DNA from: Styela clava
Taxonomy: Eukaryota > Chordata > Ascidiacea > Stolidobranchia > Styelidae
NCBI RefSeq assembly: GCF_964204865.1
Contig: NC_135263.1
Coordinates: 18,211,426 to 18,275,425 of the forward strand
DNA: 64,000 nt
Direction: 5' to 3'
Both the position numbers and the translations under genes were made by a program. The notes below the pieces were generated by a model. The model saw only the letters and a program-made list of their open reading frames with translations. It was not told the origin of the DNA and searched no databases. Within the stretch, counting starts at the first letter, position 1. Each line of letters opens with the position of its first letter. This document shows, one piece after another, positions 1 through 14,000 of this stretch.

Positions 1-1222
1 AAGCTTTATATATCTTCCTTCAACTGATTAGAACGTTAAACACTCATTTCTGAATATATTTAAAGCGAGTAAACTCGCGATGTTTTGATCATATTTGGGT
101 TCTTCTCCCCGACTGTGGCCCGCGAGACACCCTCAAAAGTTTTGCGGTCTGACAACCCCGCAACCTTGGCCCACCCTGATCTACATGATATTTTTTGAAA
201 AAAGTTCTCATGCCTACATATATTTATATTGAGGTTTAAGGCGATATTTGAAATAGAAAAATAAGCAAAAATTTATTTCAACCGGGCCAATATTGAGGTC
301 TGAAGCGTCTGACCAATTACATTACCATTGGATTAAACACTGAAGCTAAACACTAAAATACGTCTATAGATATTTTTGGTGCACTTTTCCTAGGTGCCCC
401 AAGCACGTGCTCTTGATTATCTAGTCGGATTTTTTTGTAGAAAGCCCTCTTCACTAATGCGAACTGTGAGCTTTGAGAAAAACGCTGTGTTTCAAAACTT
501 ACCGTACTCACGGTCAAAGCTGACGGGAATTAAACTTAATCTGGGTCGGTTTTGTGGTTGAAAATGAACGTGAGTGTGAATGCCCGCGGATGTGAATGTA
601 CGTGGCCGAGAATGTCCATAAGTGATAATATCCATTTGTGCCGACTGTAATCGACTCACTGTTAGAAAATAATGGGAAGTTGCCATGCTTAACAATAATT
701 ATAGATTTTTTTGCATTACATCTGACTCTGTTAAATTGTAGTAGCCACGGCCTGGAGTTACAGGGTCCAGGGTCCGCGTTATTTGGGTTTGTATGAGTTA
801 GTATTTGTGATCAAGTAACTTTAATGTAGCTGTTCAATATTTTTGAATTTTCCATACGACTTTAATATAGTTATTTCCTATTGTATTACGTGTTCTTTAT
901 TTGTTCCACTGTTATATGAAGCTTTAGATGACTAGATCTTACATTCTGTTTTTCACTCGCTGTCATTGAGCTCAAATATTACGCCTTAACTTTTATATGT
1001 TATTTATCAATGTGCATCGACATACCACTGTGGTTATAACCCCGTTTTCGATGATCCCTTTTTTCGCGTGAAGAAATTTACGTTTTCCACAATCTAAACC
1101 CGACACGTATAAAAAATTGAATATATAATTCTGAAATTTTGGTACTGAAACGTATAGAGATAATTTTAATTCTGCATAAGAATCCTCATGAAATGAGACG
1201 TGTTACAGCATCATGTTGTTAT
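1..1222. other. Intergenic, no gene seen
   Basis: AT-rich sequence with only short random open frames. Around 541-600 there are a few degenerate units resembling the 16 bp minisatellite of the MULE ends, too diverged to call. Nothing else is supported. Confidence 0.5.
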
Positions 1223-1405
1223 GGTTCCATTACATTTGAACCCACGACAATTGCACCTGCATATTATTGCACTTATGGAGAAATTTCTTTGTTTTACGGA
1301 TATTTAAACCCACACTGACCCTAAACCATGGGTTTTAGCACCCGCATATGGATTGAACCCGCGGATATACACATCGGTTCAAATGTACGGTCATTAACTC
1401 ACATT
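1223..1405. mobile_element. Solo end / deleted copy of the foldback MULE family
   Basis: Starts with GGTTCCATTACATTTGAACC, the same terminal sequence as the elements at 17062 and 52702. It continues with the same order of motifs (TTGCACCTG, a TTTTAGCACCCGCATAT block, then TTCAAATGTACGGTCA). I find no 9 bp duplication around it: the right end reads GGTCATTAA where the intact copy reads GGTCACC. It is therefore an eroded or truncated copy. Confidence 0.7.
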
Positions 1406-2502
1406 ATTAACCAACATCCCAATTCGAATTTTCAAAAACATCTAATTCATTCAATTCTAAGGCACACAAATATATTTTTTTATTCAATACACTATTCCTT
1501 CTACGACTCACATACGGCAATAAGTCTTGCATACCTAATTTTTTAAAACATGCCCTGATTTAAAATAACAATGGGATTTTATTTGTGCTTGAAAACAATG
1601 ATTTCAATCTGTACTAATCAGTGTATTTCACATGTTTATTTATATTCATTCTGAAAAATTTTCTGGTCGGTCTATTTAAAAAATTAGGCTTGACTTTACT
1701 ATAAAGTGGGTTTACAACCACAAAAGTATAAACGTAATTAAAATATGATTGGTGCATCTGACCACGATTTTCAGCGTCAACTGTTTCGACAGTCATTGTG
1801 TATCGCCATTTCCTTTTCACAAGTTGACATATGAGACGTCGGAGAAGTTAAGAGGGATAGTTTCAAATTGGCATAATCGATACAGGTTCGATGAAATATG
1901 CGTATCGGACAACGAAATTAAAATTGATTACCTAATTTCGTTATCGGTCAGGTTTTATATTATACATCAAATACAAACTTTCCTAATATGGATTGATTGT
2001 CCTGTACAAGCATTTATCTCTCCTAACATAAATATAAAAAAAAAAGCAATTAATCATATTTATTTTTGTTTGAATATGATATATAATTGTAACCTAATAA
2101 TTTACTGTACTCAGTTATGGATTACCTGTACGCACGGAGGTTATAATCGTGGAAGGTCACGATTTAATTTAGCTGAAACGGAAATGTCATATTTTTATCT
2201 ATATTTATGATATATATATCATCTGGCAAGCTACTATAGCATGATTACGGAATGACTTTGTGAGAATGTTTGTATGCGCTGATATAGTTAACGGCAGGTT
2301 ATTTCACATTGCAAATGTTATAGAATTGAGATTATCATATTATTCAGCATTGTTACTATTTCGTTCCTATATTAGTTTTATGCATAAAGTTCTTTCAAAA
2401 TAATTTGTTCTCGTCGATTTCACAGATAATTAAATACGTTTAGATGCGGTTTACATATACCAATTTTAATGTAATTCCTTTGTGAAATATAGATAGCGTA
2501 AG

Positions 2503-5500
2503 ATGAATTTTGATAATGGAAACGATTCTAACGTTTTACCTGTTGAAAACGAATATGAGACCAACATCATGGACACTGATGATACATCAAATTATCAACA
2601 AGAAACAATGAACCAAAGTGAGCTGGAATATATCGTCGTTAAGTCTGTAAAAAACGTATTTTAGTTTCTCTATCTTGCATGCTGTTATCGAATGTGGAAA
2701 ATGCCGGAGATAAAGTCCCAATCAGCTTATCATTCCACCTCGGTGTAATAATCTGAATATTCCGAGCACATCTTGAAGAATGACTATTCCAAATTCATCA
2801 AACCCACACATGTAAACAGCTTATCTCGTACGTACTTGGTTTCAGGCAAAAGTGTAACATACAAATACTATTGTCAACTTACAAAACCAGACTGTCTAAC
2901 TACCACACCAAGGCCAATACGTAATACCTATTATAACTACTATCTACTATTAACTATTATAACTATTATCATCTTTTGCAGATCGTACAAAACCTCTATC
3001 GCCTCTCGGATGCGAAGTGAAAAAGAAGAAAAGATTCATCTGCGTCTTCACAATTTTCTTGCTGGTCGATATTCTCATCACTGCAATTTGCTTAGTATTT
3101 GTGATGCAGGTAGGATAAAAATCAAACATCGCTTACAAATCAATGTTGATTACAAAATTGTCTTTGGCTATATTTAATATAACGGAACGGATACAACCGA
3201 GGAGTTGACTATTAAATTGAACTCATCGAGTTTCGCATCGTTTATTAAATTTCTTACGTCCGTGACGCTACGGCCCCCATTTTCGTAGCTTTCACGATAC
3301 ACCAGCCCTTCAAACCTTCACTTTTAAAAGGCCCTATATTTCACTTTCATGTGATTGTGCTTTTGGCTGTGATCAAAAGTTTTCGAAACATAATAATATG
3401 TTGAATAAGCAATCGAGTTTACGTCTGTTCCGTTCCTGTTTATGATCAATATAATTATGCTATCGTAAACGTTATTGAGTAATATAATATTTATGTGCTT
3501 TTAGATTAGATATATATCCCTTATTGCACTTTTATACGTCTTCAGTAAACTGGGCTCAGAATAAAAGGAAAGCTATGATTCTCCAACTGAAACTCGAAAG
3601 TTTTCAAATTCCACTTTTTTGTATTTTTGTTAAGGCATGTGGCTTGTACCAAGTAAGTTGTTAAAAAAATATAGGATCAACTCACCAGCTATAGGATTTA
3701 TCATATTACACGAAAAAAGTCCAATAAAACGACTCGAAAACGTTTTGTTTATCGATCTGTCTGTTGCTAAAATTATATTATATATGTTATTAGAACCAGA
3801 AAACAATTGACCGAAACTAATCGAAAATCAATAAATATCAGTGAATTTCGATCAAATACCGGTATCAGTCAACTTGCACCAGATTTTCCACAATGTGTGA
3901 ACATGGTGGACTTGAAGGTGAATGTCTCGTCATATTTTGAAATAACTGTACTCTAAAAACACGAGTTCTTCCATAGATAGGCATCACCACCATATATGAT
4001 TGTAAAAAACTCAACGGAAACAATTCAGTATGATTCCCGTAATATTTTATATGTATACCAAAATATCCAATCTCTAGCAGGTTGATCTTCGATATCATGT
4101 GTTTTGTTTATCACAGCAGGTGACCTGTAAAACATTTTTCAAGTATTTTTGGACACGCATACACCACTGATCATTGATTATTGGCGCCATTAATATAAAT
4201 ACATTATACCGTTTCCAATGGTTCAAGTGCTTTTCCACTTCGAAGTAAATGTGGTCAAGTCCATGATACTTGTCAATTATGTTGTATGATATGCGTTTCG
4301 ATTCATTAGATTGATTGTACACCAAAATAGGTCATGTTAGATACTAATCGTCAATATATAATGTCAGCAAACAGTTATCCTCCAGACTTGTACCGCGGGT
4401 ACACACATGAAAATATCCGAATGAGCCCAGTTATATATTTACTTAATTATTCTGAAACTAATTTTATATTCGTAATCAAAACTCACCCTCGATAGAAGGT
4501 ATATTATCACATGGCCACCTCAACATGTATGGGATTATTACTAAGCATCGAATCCGTTTGTAAAGTTTGTAGTGACCTTCAGATCTTCTTGGTTCGGGGA
4601 CTGTTTCCATTATTCAAGGGCGATGAAACATAATTTGATTTCTGTCTCTCATTTCTTCTACATAAACAATCATTCTCGTGATATTGCATAGTTGAAGAAA
4701 TAATTAATATTATATATTTCAGGGGAAAGCGGGGGAAATTAATGAAGTTCGAGGTAATTATGGTTTTTGTGTATATAGGAAATAAACTAGACGAATCAAA
4801 TTTTATTTTGAACTCCGCCCTGGTACACAGTGACAACAGGCAACTTCAAATGAGATTTAAACATGCAACAAAAAAGTACATACCTGACCAATCTCACCAT
4901 AGAACATAGAATATAAGTGAAAACATACGATGGGATACTTCCTACTTGTGCGTAAATTTTACAAGAATAAACACCAGAACTGTTATTATAAAGTTCCTTC
5001 AAGGTCTTACATTGTCCTCCAAACGTAAAAATATAACACACGGGTGGTGTATGCATTTTATACTAAACCTAAACAGACATAATTAATCACAGAATGCAAA
5101 ACAAGCCGATGAGAAATACTCCTTTCACACAAACTTAATTGACCAAAAATGTTTCCAGCGCTGAAACTTACCAATAAATGTAATGATTATTCAAATATTG
5201 TTTTATTCTTTCATGTTATTTAGATATTCTAAGGCTAAGCTGTTCATGCGAATAAAATACTAAACCTGCGAATTTTCATTTCCTATTTTTAATATTTTAT
5301 TTTCGAATTGATTTATTTGTTTTTGCTTTCAAAAGGCACCTCATTGCTGTTATTAGAAACTATTCGCTCTACTTTTGCTTGGATTTCAATATAACATTAG
5401 CTATTCTGTTATCAGCAGATTACGCAGCCTATACAAACATATCAGAATTAAGAAGTGAACTTCCATCAGAATGGGGAAATATTTCTGATACGAAATTGCT

Positions 5501-6376
5501 CAACAAATTCGAAAGAATTTCTCATAAAATTGGTGGGTAGTCATTAATTTAAAAAATAAGTTTAGCTTGTGATATGTTTGCAAAGTGAAAATTGAGTCAG
5601 AATATATCTTTGATTGGTTTTTACAACTAGTGATGGCTTGTAGCTAATAAAAAGATTGTTTATATAATTTGATATTTAAATTTTGTTGATTGGATATAAT
5701 ATTGAAAATTGTAATCCATATGACTCCACTCACGGTTTTCAATTATTGCACACGCGCTAACAGAAAGTTACTATTTTACGCTTTTGCAACAGCTTTGGAC
5801 AAATTGAGCAATTGCCTAGTTACCTGATTATAAATAGAGCACAACACCACCTCGAAAGAACAGAACTTGGTCTCTGCATTGTAGAGTTTGCACATCAAAT
5901 ATATGACTGAGTAGACTTGTACACGATAAATATCGACTGCTTTTGACATAAACTTATCACATAAAACACGGCCAGCGAAGGTGATTTGTGTGCGATGATA
6001 TATAAATTATACGTGTTCAAAATGTAGTCGCTAAACAGCCTTATTCAATATTTTAGATCATAAGAGGAAAGTTCGTCTCGCCGGCGGAACAACAGAAAAA
6101 GAAGGGCGTGTGGAAATTTTGTACATGGGTGAATGGGGAACCGTTTGCGACGATACTTGGGGTACAAAAGAAGCTCAGGTTATCTGTGAAATGTTGGATT
6201 TCTCTGAGGCATTAGAGGCTCCGACAAACGCACGTTTTGGACCCGGAAGGGGTCGCATTTGGCTTGATCAAGTTAATTGCGGTGGAATAGAGACCAGTAT
6301 TGGTGACTGTCTACACGAAAGTTGGGGACATCACAACTGTAGGCATGACGAGGACGCATCGGTCATTTGTGAATAA
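2503..6376 (+). CDS. Type II membrane protein with one SRCR domain (5 exons)
   Basis: Exons 2503-2617, 2982-3109, 4723-4753, 5419-5532 and 6057-6376 join in phase to give 235 residues. Residues 1-51 are an acidic, polar cytoplasmic tail. KKKKR at 52-56 precedes a single hydrophobic segment (57-80) with no cleavage site, so a signal anchor with the C-terminus outside is expected. A short stalk leads into one scavenger-receptor cysteine-rich domain (about residues 131-235) with the classic GRVEILY, GTVCDD.W and CGG...DC motifs. Six cysteines are present, the group A pattern; group B has eight. The third exon is only 31 nt (GKAGEINEVR) and was chosen because it alone repairs the phase between exons 2 and 4. 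The domain suggests extracellular ligand binding, but I cannot assign a named orthologue. The SRCR exon and transmembrane exon are secure; the micro-exon is an inference. Confidence 0.82.
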
Positions 6377-8068
6377 AAACTAACTCTTGATGAACCAAGT
6401 ATTCTGTTTTCGATTTCGAAAAGACTGCCAGATTAAAAATAATTCTATCATATTTATTGCATGAAATCTTGTATTGCTGTTTCAGTTTCGGAATATCAGA
6501 ACCCATATGCTCGTAGTGCCCAGAAATTTTGCGTTTCTGTGAAATAGGTTCTTGACACTGAGCATAACATTTCACGAAAAGTTCAACACAGAAAAACTCA
6601 GAACTATAAGACTACCAGTCTCAAAGGATGTGAATCAAGATGACGGACACCGGAACGTACGGTAGTATGTGAACCAGGTTAGGCTATATTTTCAGGTACA
6701 AATACTGCAGAAGTCACTTGGCTGGTTCCCGAACTCGTAATATAACTAAAATAAGAAGTATTGGAATAAAATTATGGCCTAACCCTAACCTTGTACACAT
6801 ACTACGTTCCGGTGTCCGGCATCTTGGTTCACGCACTTCGGGAGGATCGAAGCTCCAACTTCTGTAAGTGTTGAATTATCCTCCGATACATTAACGCAGC
6901 TAAACTCCACTGCGAATGCCAGCTTAATGTTCCATTGCGGTCCAAGAACATGTACACGACGTAAAAAAAGGTATTGCCCGATTTTGCATCGTGTCTCTAT
7001 TTTATTGTGTTCTTTTGGCGGTTTTTGTTGGACGGGCACACTAGTACGTTTTTACCTTATTTATTAAATTATGCCAGTCCTCCAGGTCCTCTGCATTTTG
7101 TTTGTCCGTTTGTTGTTTTGTTTCTTTCAGAGTGACCAAAATAAATCGATTGATTGATTTACACACAACTACCCGCGTACCCGGTAGGAAATTCATTCTC
7201 GTTCGAAGCACTGTTCACCTATTCAGCCCACATTCAATATGCTTCCAATCATGAAACGCAAACATGCACTCAATAATTTATTCAAATTTTGCAAAACAAG
7301 GCAAATATAATCATGCAGACAGATGGCATAACACATATATGTAATATTCAAATGCTGCTAGCTAACATGGTGACAATGTTCAATAAAACCAAGTCAGGCA
7401 GACGCCGATCACAGCAAACAATTCGAGAGAAGAAATTCATAAAACTATAAGTTGCAATAATTCAATCTGAACAATAGGGTATCAGTTTGAAAGAAAATAT
7501 GTCGAAATACATTACATAGAAACTAGTAATGATTTACTTTTATCAGTTTCAAGGTGAAATCTAAACATCCAAAAATAACTTTCCGTTACATTCCCTGGTG
7601 GGTTAAGGAGATCAGGGTTTTGACTTCTTTCTGCATTTAAAAAGTACATTAATTGGAGCAGATGGTTGAATAAAAATACTGTTCTATTCTACTGCGAATG
7701 TATTTAAGTTAAGAGTCAAACACACAACATTTGCAAGCCGGTAAACATTGATGCAAAATGAACGTTGTTCCAAAATGAAATTAGCCTCGCCCTTCATATA
7801 AAATTATATTGTTATGGGACGTGTTCGCTTGCTCGTTCGTTCAAAACCATTATCACAATTATGGCTTATAACCACAAATAATTTTGACCTCTTAAAAAAA
7901 TTCGTGTAATGTACTTTTTCCAATACGTTGAGAATATGAAATCAAAACATTTGATGGCATAAGACAATAAGACAACAGTGCATTTAAAATCGGAGCCATT
8001 CAGTTAGAACTCAATAAATATGAAGAGAAATAATTGCCTAGTTAATATAATAATGCCAGAGTCTATTT
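6377..8068. other. Intergenic between SRCR gene and DNAJA3
   Basis: Holds the short foldback element at 6629-6833 and otherwise unremarkable AT-rich sequence. The two flanking genes end towards each other, so both 3' untranslated regions lie here. Confidence 0.5.
6629..6833. repeat. Short foldback (inverted-repeat) element
   Basis: The arm at 6629-6690 (around GACACCGGAACGTACGGTAG, then AACCAGGTTAGGC) reappears inverted at 6773-6833 (around TACGTTCCGGTGTCCGGCAT) with only a few mismatches and roughly 80-90 bp between the arms. It could fold into a hairpin and is probably a MITE remnant just downstream of the SRCR gene. Confidence 0.6.
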
Positions 8069-11000
8069 TTAACCAAAAACAAAGTTTTTTATTCTGCTCC
8101 ACCAACTGCCGCCTCCCCCCTTCAAGTTAGAGTTCGAATCAGATTTTTTATACTCTGTATCCTTTTCTTTTATAGTTTGATTTGAATCTTCTGGATCAGT
8201 TTCATCTTGAATTCTGGTTTGATAAGTTTCTGCATGAAACATAAAATTCATAAGAACCGTTTTTTTGTTTACACTAAAATATCCGAGGGATATCATATAG
8301 GCGAGCAATTTGGTGCAGCAGATATAATCATCTTATTCTACGTGAAAATGATTGGATGGAAGAGTCTGTCTCACAGAACTCATATATTGTGATTTACTGA
8401 CTGATGTCATGTTAAAAAAAAAGAAATTTATTATCAGAAAAGAAAATCTGATACTGAAGTATGCCTAAGAAGTATTGCAGACGAATCAGGAGAGCCATTT
8501 TTTATCACGTAAGGAATTTGATCACATATACATTGAAATGCTAAATAGATTTAATCTTTACTGATTGTATATGCACGGGGACAATTTTTCTTTGGACTAA
8601 ACTTCTATTAACATCACTAAATTTTTAAATTGATTGGATTTTTCTGTGAAAGCAATGGTTTTGTGTTACTACTACCTGAGGTACCATGTTTCCACAAAAA
8701 TAAGACATACCCTGAAAATAAGACCTAGTGAATAACGCGACCTATTCATTTTTTTTGACCTAGTCAATAGCAAGAAATCTCTCCTACACGTTTTGAATGA
8801 TTAATAATCTATGTTTTGCAGTTATTTTGAATAAAAACGTGTTATTTATAAGTAAATGGATATCGGCTCTCATCTTTTGTATGTTTGAAAATCTCGTAAT
8901 TCTCTACTTTGTAATTTTATTTTAGTTAAATGAAATTTTAAGACATCCCCCGGAAATAGGCCCTGGTGCTATTTTTAGGAAACGCAGTATCTATGCTGGC
9001 ATCACAAAAAAAGATTTCCAATTCGAAGCCAATTCTCATCCGCACCAGAGCTAAAATAAATTGGGTAGAAATGCAAGCTGGAAAATTCTGTTCTTCAAAA
9101 CATAATAGTTTTTCTAGAAGTGACATTACTATATTACCGTACTAACTTTTTTTCCTCTTCTTTGTTCGTTCATCAGAACCTTCTTCGTAATCAATAGATT
9201 TGCTACCTCCATTTTTCTCTCCCGCAAATTCTCTAATTAATTCTTTTTGTCTTTCTGTCAATGTTCTAAAAAGTAAATTATTCATAGTTGAATAGGACTT
9301 ATACAAACTCAAATAAAATTATGATAAAACAAGCATATCTGTGTTTTTTCAACAAGCTGTTTTCTTCCAAACAGACAAAGACAAGTTTATATTTTTGTTT
9401 TAAATATGTGTATTAAGTATTCAGCCGACAGACAAGTCAAAAAATACCAAATGAAACATGAATAAAATGTAGTGCTTATCATAAGATCTCAATTTGAGCT
9501 TCGAAAAATTTGGCATTACTGATACAAATTATTGTTTCAGGTTTTGGATAAATAAAAACCAATTTTGAAATATCAAGATGAAGCCAATATTGAATATTAC
9601 AGGAAACTTCTAAATACTAAAGTTGTATGAAACAGACCCTATAACTCTTACTTTGGTGCCTCAATTTTGGCATGAACAAAATGATCCCCGAAACCGTAAC
9701 TGTTTATCTTCTTTATGCCTTTTCCAGGATATTTAAAAGTATGATGAGAAGATGTTAACTCAGGAATCTTTAAAATATATAATAAAGTATTGGAACAAGT
9801 ATTTGATAAAAAAATTCAGTGGGCCAATGCATCATATATAACAATCTCGTCAATCTGTACTATGAATTGAATTGATCCCTATATTATTTTATTCCATTCA
9901 CTTAAATATTACTGAAAGAAGCACATGCTATTTTTTCAAGGGCCTGTCAAATACAAAATTGCAACATACTTTAACATTTATTTCACTGTGAATTCCTGGC
10001 ACACAAACTGAGTCCCCAAGAATTGCTTGAGAAATTGAAATTTTAACATCTGAATGAACATCTGCTCCTTGACGACGAAATATAGGACTTGGGGCAACCT
10101 AAAAACAAATGAAACAATATCATTATGATTCAAACAAATGAAAATATCAATAATGCGGTATGTATATATATGACTGAAATTTACCGGCGCTGTGCACAAT
10201 GATTCAACTATATTTACACCACAGGTTAAATATTTCTAGTTTAAACACACTGCTGTAGGCATTTATGTATGTCTGTGAGCCGAACTGTATATTCAGTCTT
10301 GTTTGGAACAACACCTCATGGAAAAACAACAGTTAACTTATAGATGAATATGACGATAAAAAAAATCTATAAAAACATTCAAACATACCCGAAATGTTAT
10401 AAAAACTTCTCTTGTGCCAACCTGCATACGAACAGTTTGATTATTTTCAACTCCTAAAAAAAGATGTTAGTTACTGAGTTAGACTTAGAAAATTTGATTC
10501 TAATGCTGTGAATGCACTTGGAAAAATATAACCTCTGAAAACTATGCAAAATTTTTTAGCGCTCAAATATAATGTAATTCCTTATAATTCATTAACATCA
10601 TTATACTCGCTTCAGACATATTTTGGTCAATAAAAAAATTTCTTCAACGATGGATGCTAAATCATGAAAGGTTTCAATAATCTAAAGCAGGATGTGCAAC
10701 CTGCGGCCCACAAGGAAAACTTGTGTGGCCCGCGAAGAAGCGCCATTTTTTTAATGGCGTGCAGCCCGCGAGTTTTTAAAATAATCTAGTAGGCCTATGC
10801 GTGAGTAATTTTGATTCCTTTTGAGTTGCAATGCCTATACCTGAGCTTGTGCAAAGCGAACAACAAGATCAATAACCAAAATTTGATGTGCGTACTAGAG
10901 AGCAGCCGGCGGTTTTTATACAGTTTTTTGTATCTGGCTCTTGTGTATTAGAGGCTGCACACCAATGATCTACAGGATCAGCGTACTGCCAGGTAATGTT

Positions 11001-14000
11001 CATAATTTACTTTTATATTTAAGCGAATTTATAATGTTAATAATGATACTGTAGTTTTAAAAAAATAACCTGATTTCATAGTTTTGCCTATATTTTTATT
11101 TGTCTTCTACTAGTGAAATTAAATGACAAGCAATGGAAGAAAACAAAGAATGCGACATATATGCATTTCACAAAATATTATTTTACCAATCAATGTATGG
11201 AAATCTCTATTTACTTTATCAAAAGTAAAAACACAGCAGATTATACCTGCAGGAACAGGAACAGTGACTGTTTTAGTCTGCATTACTTGACCTTTGCTTT
11301 CACACATTCCACATGGGAAAGTGATTAGCTTTCCCGTTCCTCCACATTTTCGACAGGTAGACCGCATGACAAAAGGACCAGATACTACTTGTTCCTGGCA
11401 AATAAAATAAAATTATGTAGTGTAGTACAATTTTAATCCAATGACAATATTCGGTACTCCCGTAGTGTGTGTACCAGGTTAGGGTCAGACCATAATTTTG
11501 TTCCAATTTTCCTTATTTTAGTTCTATTATGAGTTTGGGGACTGTCTGTGTTAGCCAAGTGAATATACCCCCTGCCCATAGGCTTCCGTCCCTTTACACA
11601 ACTTGATGTAATGTGGGCCAACAAAATTAGTTACCTTCATATTGGTACACACACTGGAGCACCCAATATTCAAATCACCAAGATATGGTTAACTATTGCA
11701 AATAAGTAGTCGCAAATAATTACTATCAAAAAATGTCTTATACCATGCCGGATCCACCACAATATCCGCATCTTGAAACTTTACTGCCTGGTTCATTTCC
11801 TTCTCCCTTACATCTTGGGCATGTATCCATTAATTTCAATGATATTGTTTTATTTGCACCACGAGCAGCTTCTGTGAACTTCAGATCCAATGTGACCTAA
11901 ATTAAAATATTCTTATTAAAGCAGGCAGCAATACTTTAAAACTCTTTTCAAACAATCAACTTTTCAGCAGAATGCTAAAGTCTGTGAAGGCAATGCCATC
12001 AACACACAACAAAGAACTATAATTTGTATTATGAATGTATTCATGTTGCATTAAAGTCTAATTACGATTAAAGTTTTTTTGCTGAAAAAAAGAAAAGTTA
12101 TATCTAAATATTTTGATAATATTAATATGCTCCAAATTTTTCGTTGAAGAAGCGAGCAAGAATAATTCACATAGAAAGTGACAATTCTTGAGACTTGTAT
12201 TCCAATTATGTAGCCTATACCCGCTTTTCTGTATCGCAATATTACCTCAGTGGGAGCATATTCTCGAAACTCCTGAAACCCTGAACCTCCCTGCCCTCGA
12301 CCAGTAAAATCACCAAATATTTTGCGGAAGAGTTCTTCTGGGTCGACATGCTGGCCACCGAATCCGCCACCTGGCCAACCCTGTTGCTGTCCTCCAAAAC
12401 CAGTTGTACCTAATGTATCATATTGCCTCCTTTTGTTGTCATCACTGAGAATCTAAAATAAATAAAAACGAAATGGATAAGTTATCATTTTTTTGTAACA
12501 TAATATTTGTATAGGCAACTGCTACTAGTATATTTGTAACATCACAAAAGTGGACCTAAAACATTCTCCACTATATAATGTGGTCAAATACATTTTTTTT
12601 CCAACATATTATCATTAGAAAATATATGCAGTACATCATTTCACAGTATCTTTTATATATCGAATTAAAGAAAGGAGCCAATGGTTCACACTTTCTTTCA
12701 AAGCAGATGTTACAGAATGGTATACAGCACATATATATTATGTGTTACCTCATATGCTTCTGCAACTTCTGCAAATTTTTGTTGGGTTTCCTTGTCTCCT
12801 TTGTTTGTGTCAGGATGATATTTTTTTGCTAACTGAAATATAGAAATATATGAGCATATTATCCATATTCATAAAACAAGAACAGTTACTTTGTCAGTGG
12901 TTCCCAACCAGGGACCCATTGCCCCAAAGGAGCTACAACACTATAAGTGCTAAAAACCTCTGAAAAAGGGCCACAAGGGATAGGTTGGGAACCCCCATAT
13001 GCATTTAGAGCAGCGGTTCCCAAACTATGGGTCACAAAAGGAATCTTAGTGGGTCGTGAAAAGATGTAGAAAGCTTTGATTAATTATACTGGTTATTAGG
13101 ATCGGTGGCGACTCGAATACGTGAATCTTCGAAAAAACAAAAGAAATTATATTGAATTTAAATTCTAATCTGTCAAAGTTTCCTTTTTTTACGATCTTCT
13201 CAAAAGAACAAAAATTTGCCACACAAAGAATGACCATGTGGCTTTTTTCTGCATAGCAGTTTTGTACTCTGTACAACACTTCTTACCGTGTTTCCCCGAA
13301 ATTCAGACAGGATTTAGATTTATTTCCTTTTGAAGAATAACACTATGTTTTTTTTTGGAAGAGGTCTTTTGAGTTCATTTATCAAAAATAAAATTACATT
13401 GTAGAAAATCACGAGATTTTTTAATAAACATTATACAAAAACCGACATTCATTGTTTTTATTTGTATTTCCTATTTAAAAATCAAGTGACAAATATCATA
13501 ATTGTGATTGTGACATCACACAATCTTGAATAGTGGTGCAATCTTCAACTTACCTTAGGTCATTGTACCTTTCCTCTCCCACACATTTTAAATTCATTTT
13601 AAGGGTTAAGTTTATTTAAAATCACTTTTAAAATTCAAATTAGGTCTTATTTTCAGGCCAGGTCTTATTTTCGAGGAAAACACGGCAGTTTTACGATGAT
13701 TAGCCATTGCTGTGTTCTGTGTTATGTCATAAAAAAATTTAAATGGGTCGCCATAAGCTGTGGTAATAAATAGTGGGTCGCAACTCTGAAAAGTTTGGGA
13801 ACCACTGATTTAGAGCATAAGTGGGTGAGGTTTTCGAACCTGGGACCAAAAATGTGACTATAAATTTACACTTTATAAACAATATTTACAGTGTTACAAA
13901 AGCAGAAGTGGAAAATAATAAGCCTCGTACCAAAACTAAATTTAATTGCAATTCAAACAAACTCATTGAGCTATTTTTTGGCTAAAACGTTAAAATTTTG

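Noticed and set aside
1749-2210. 153-codon plus-strand open frame
   Set aside because: No recognisable motif, composition like AT-rich background, no splice or initiation context. Taken as chance.
3865-5056. Series of minus-strand frames of 76-86 codons
   Set aside because: They lie in introns of the SRCR gene, have no family resemblance and do not join in phase.
12894-12998. Short hAT-like MITE (CAGTGGTTCCCAACC ... GGTTGGGAACCCCC)
   Set aside because: The ends are inverted repeats but no 8 bp duplication is found, so its borders are uncertain. Not listed as an element.
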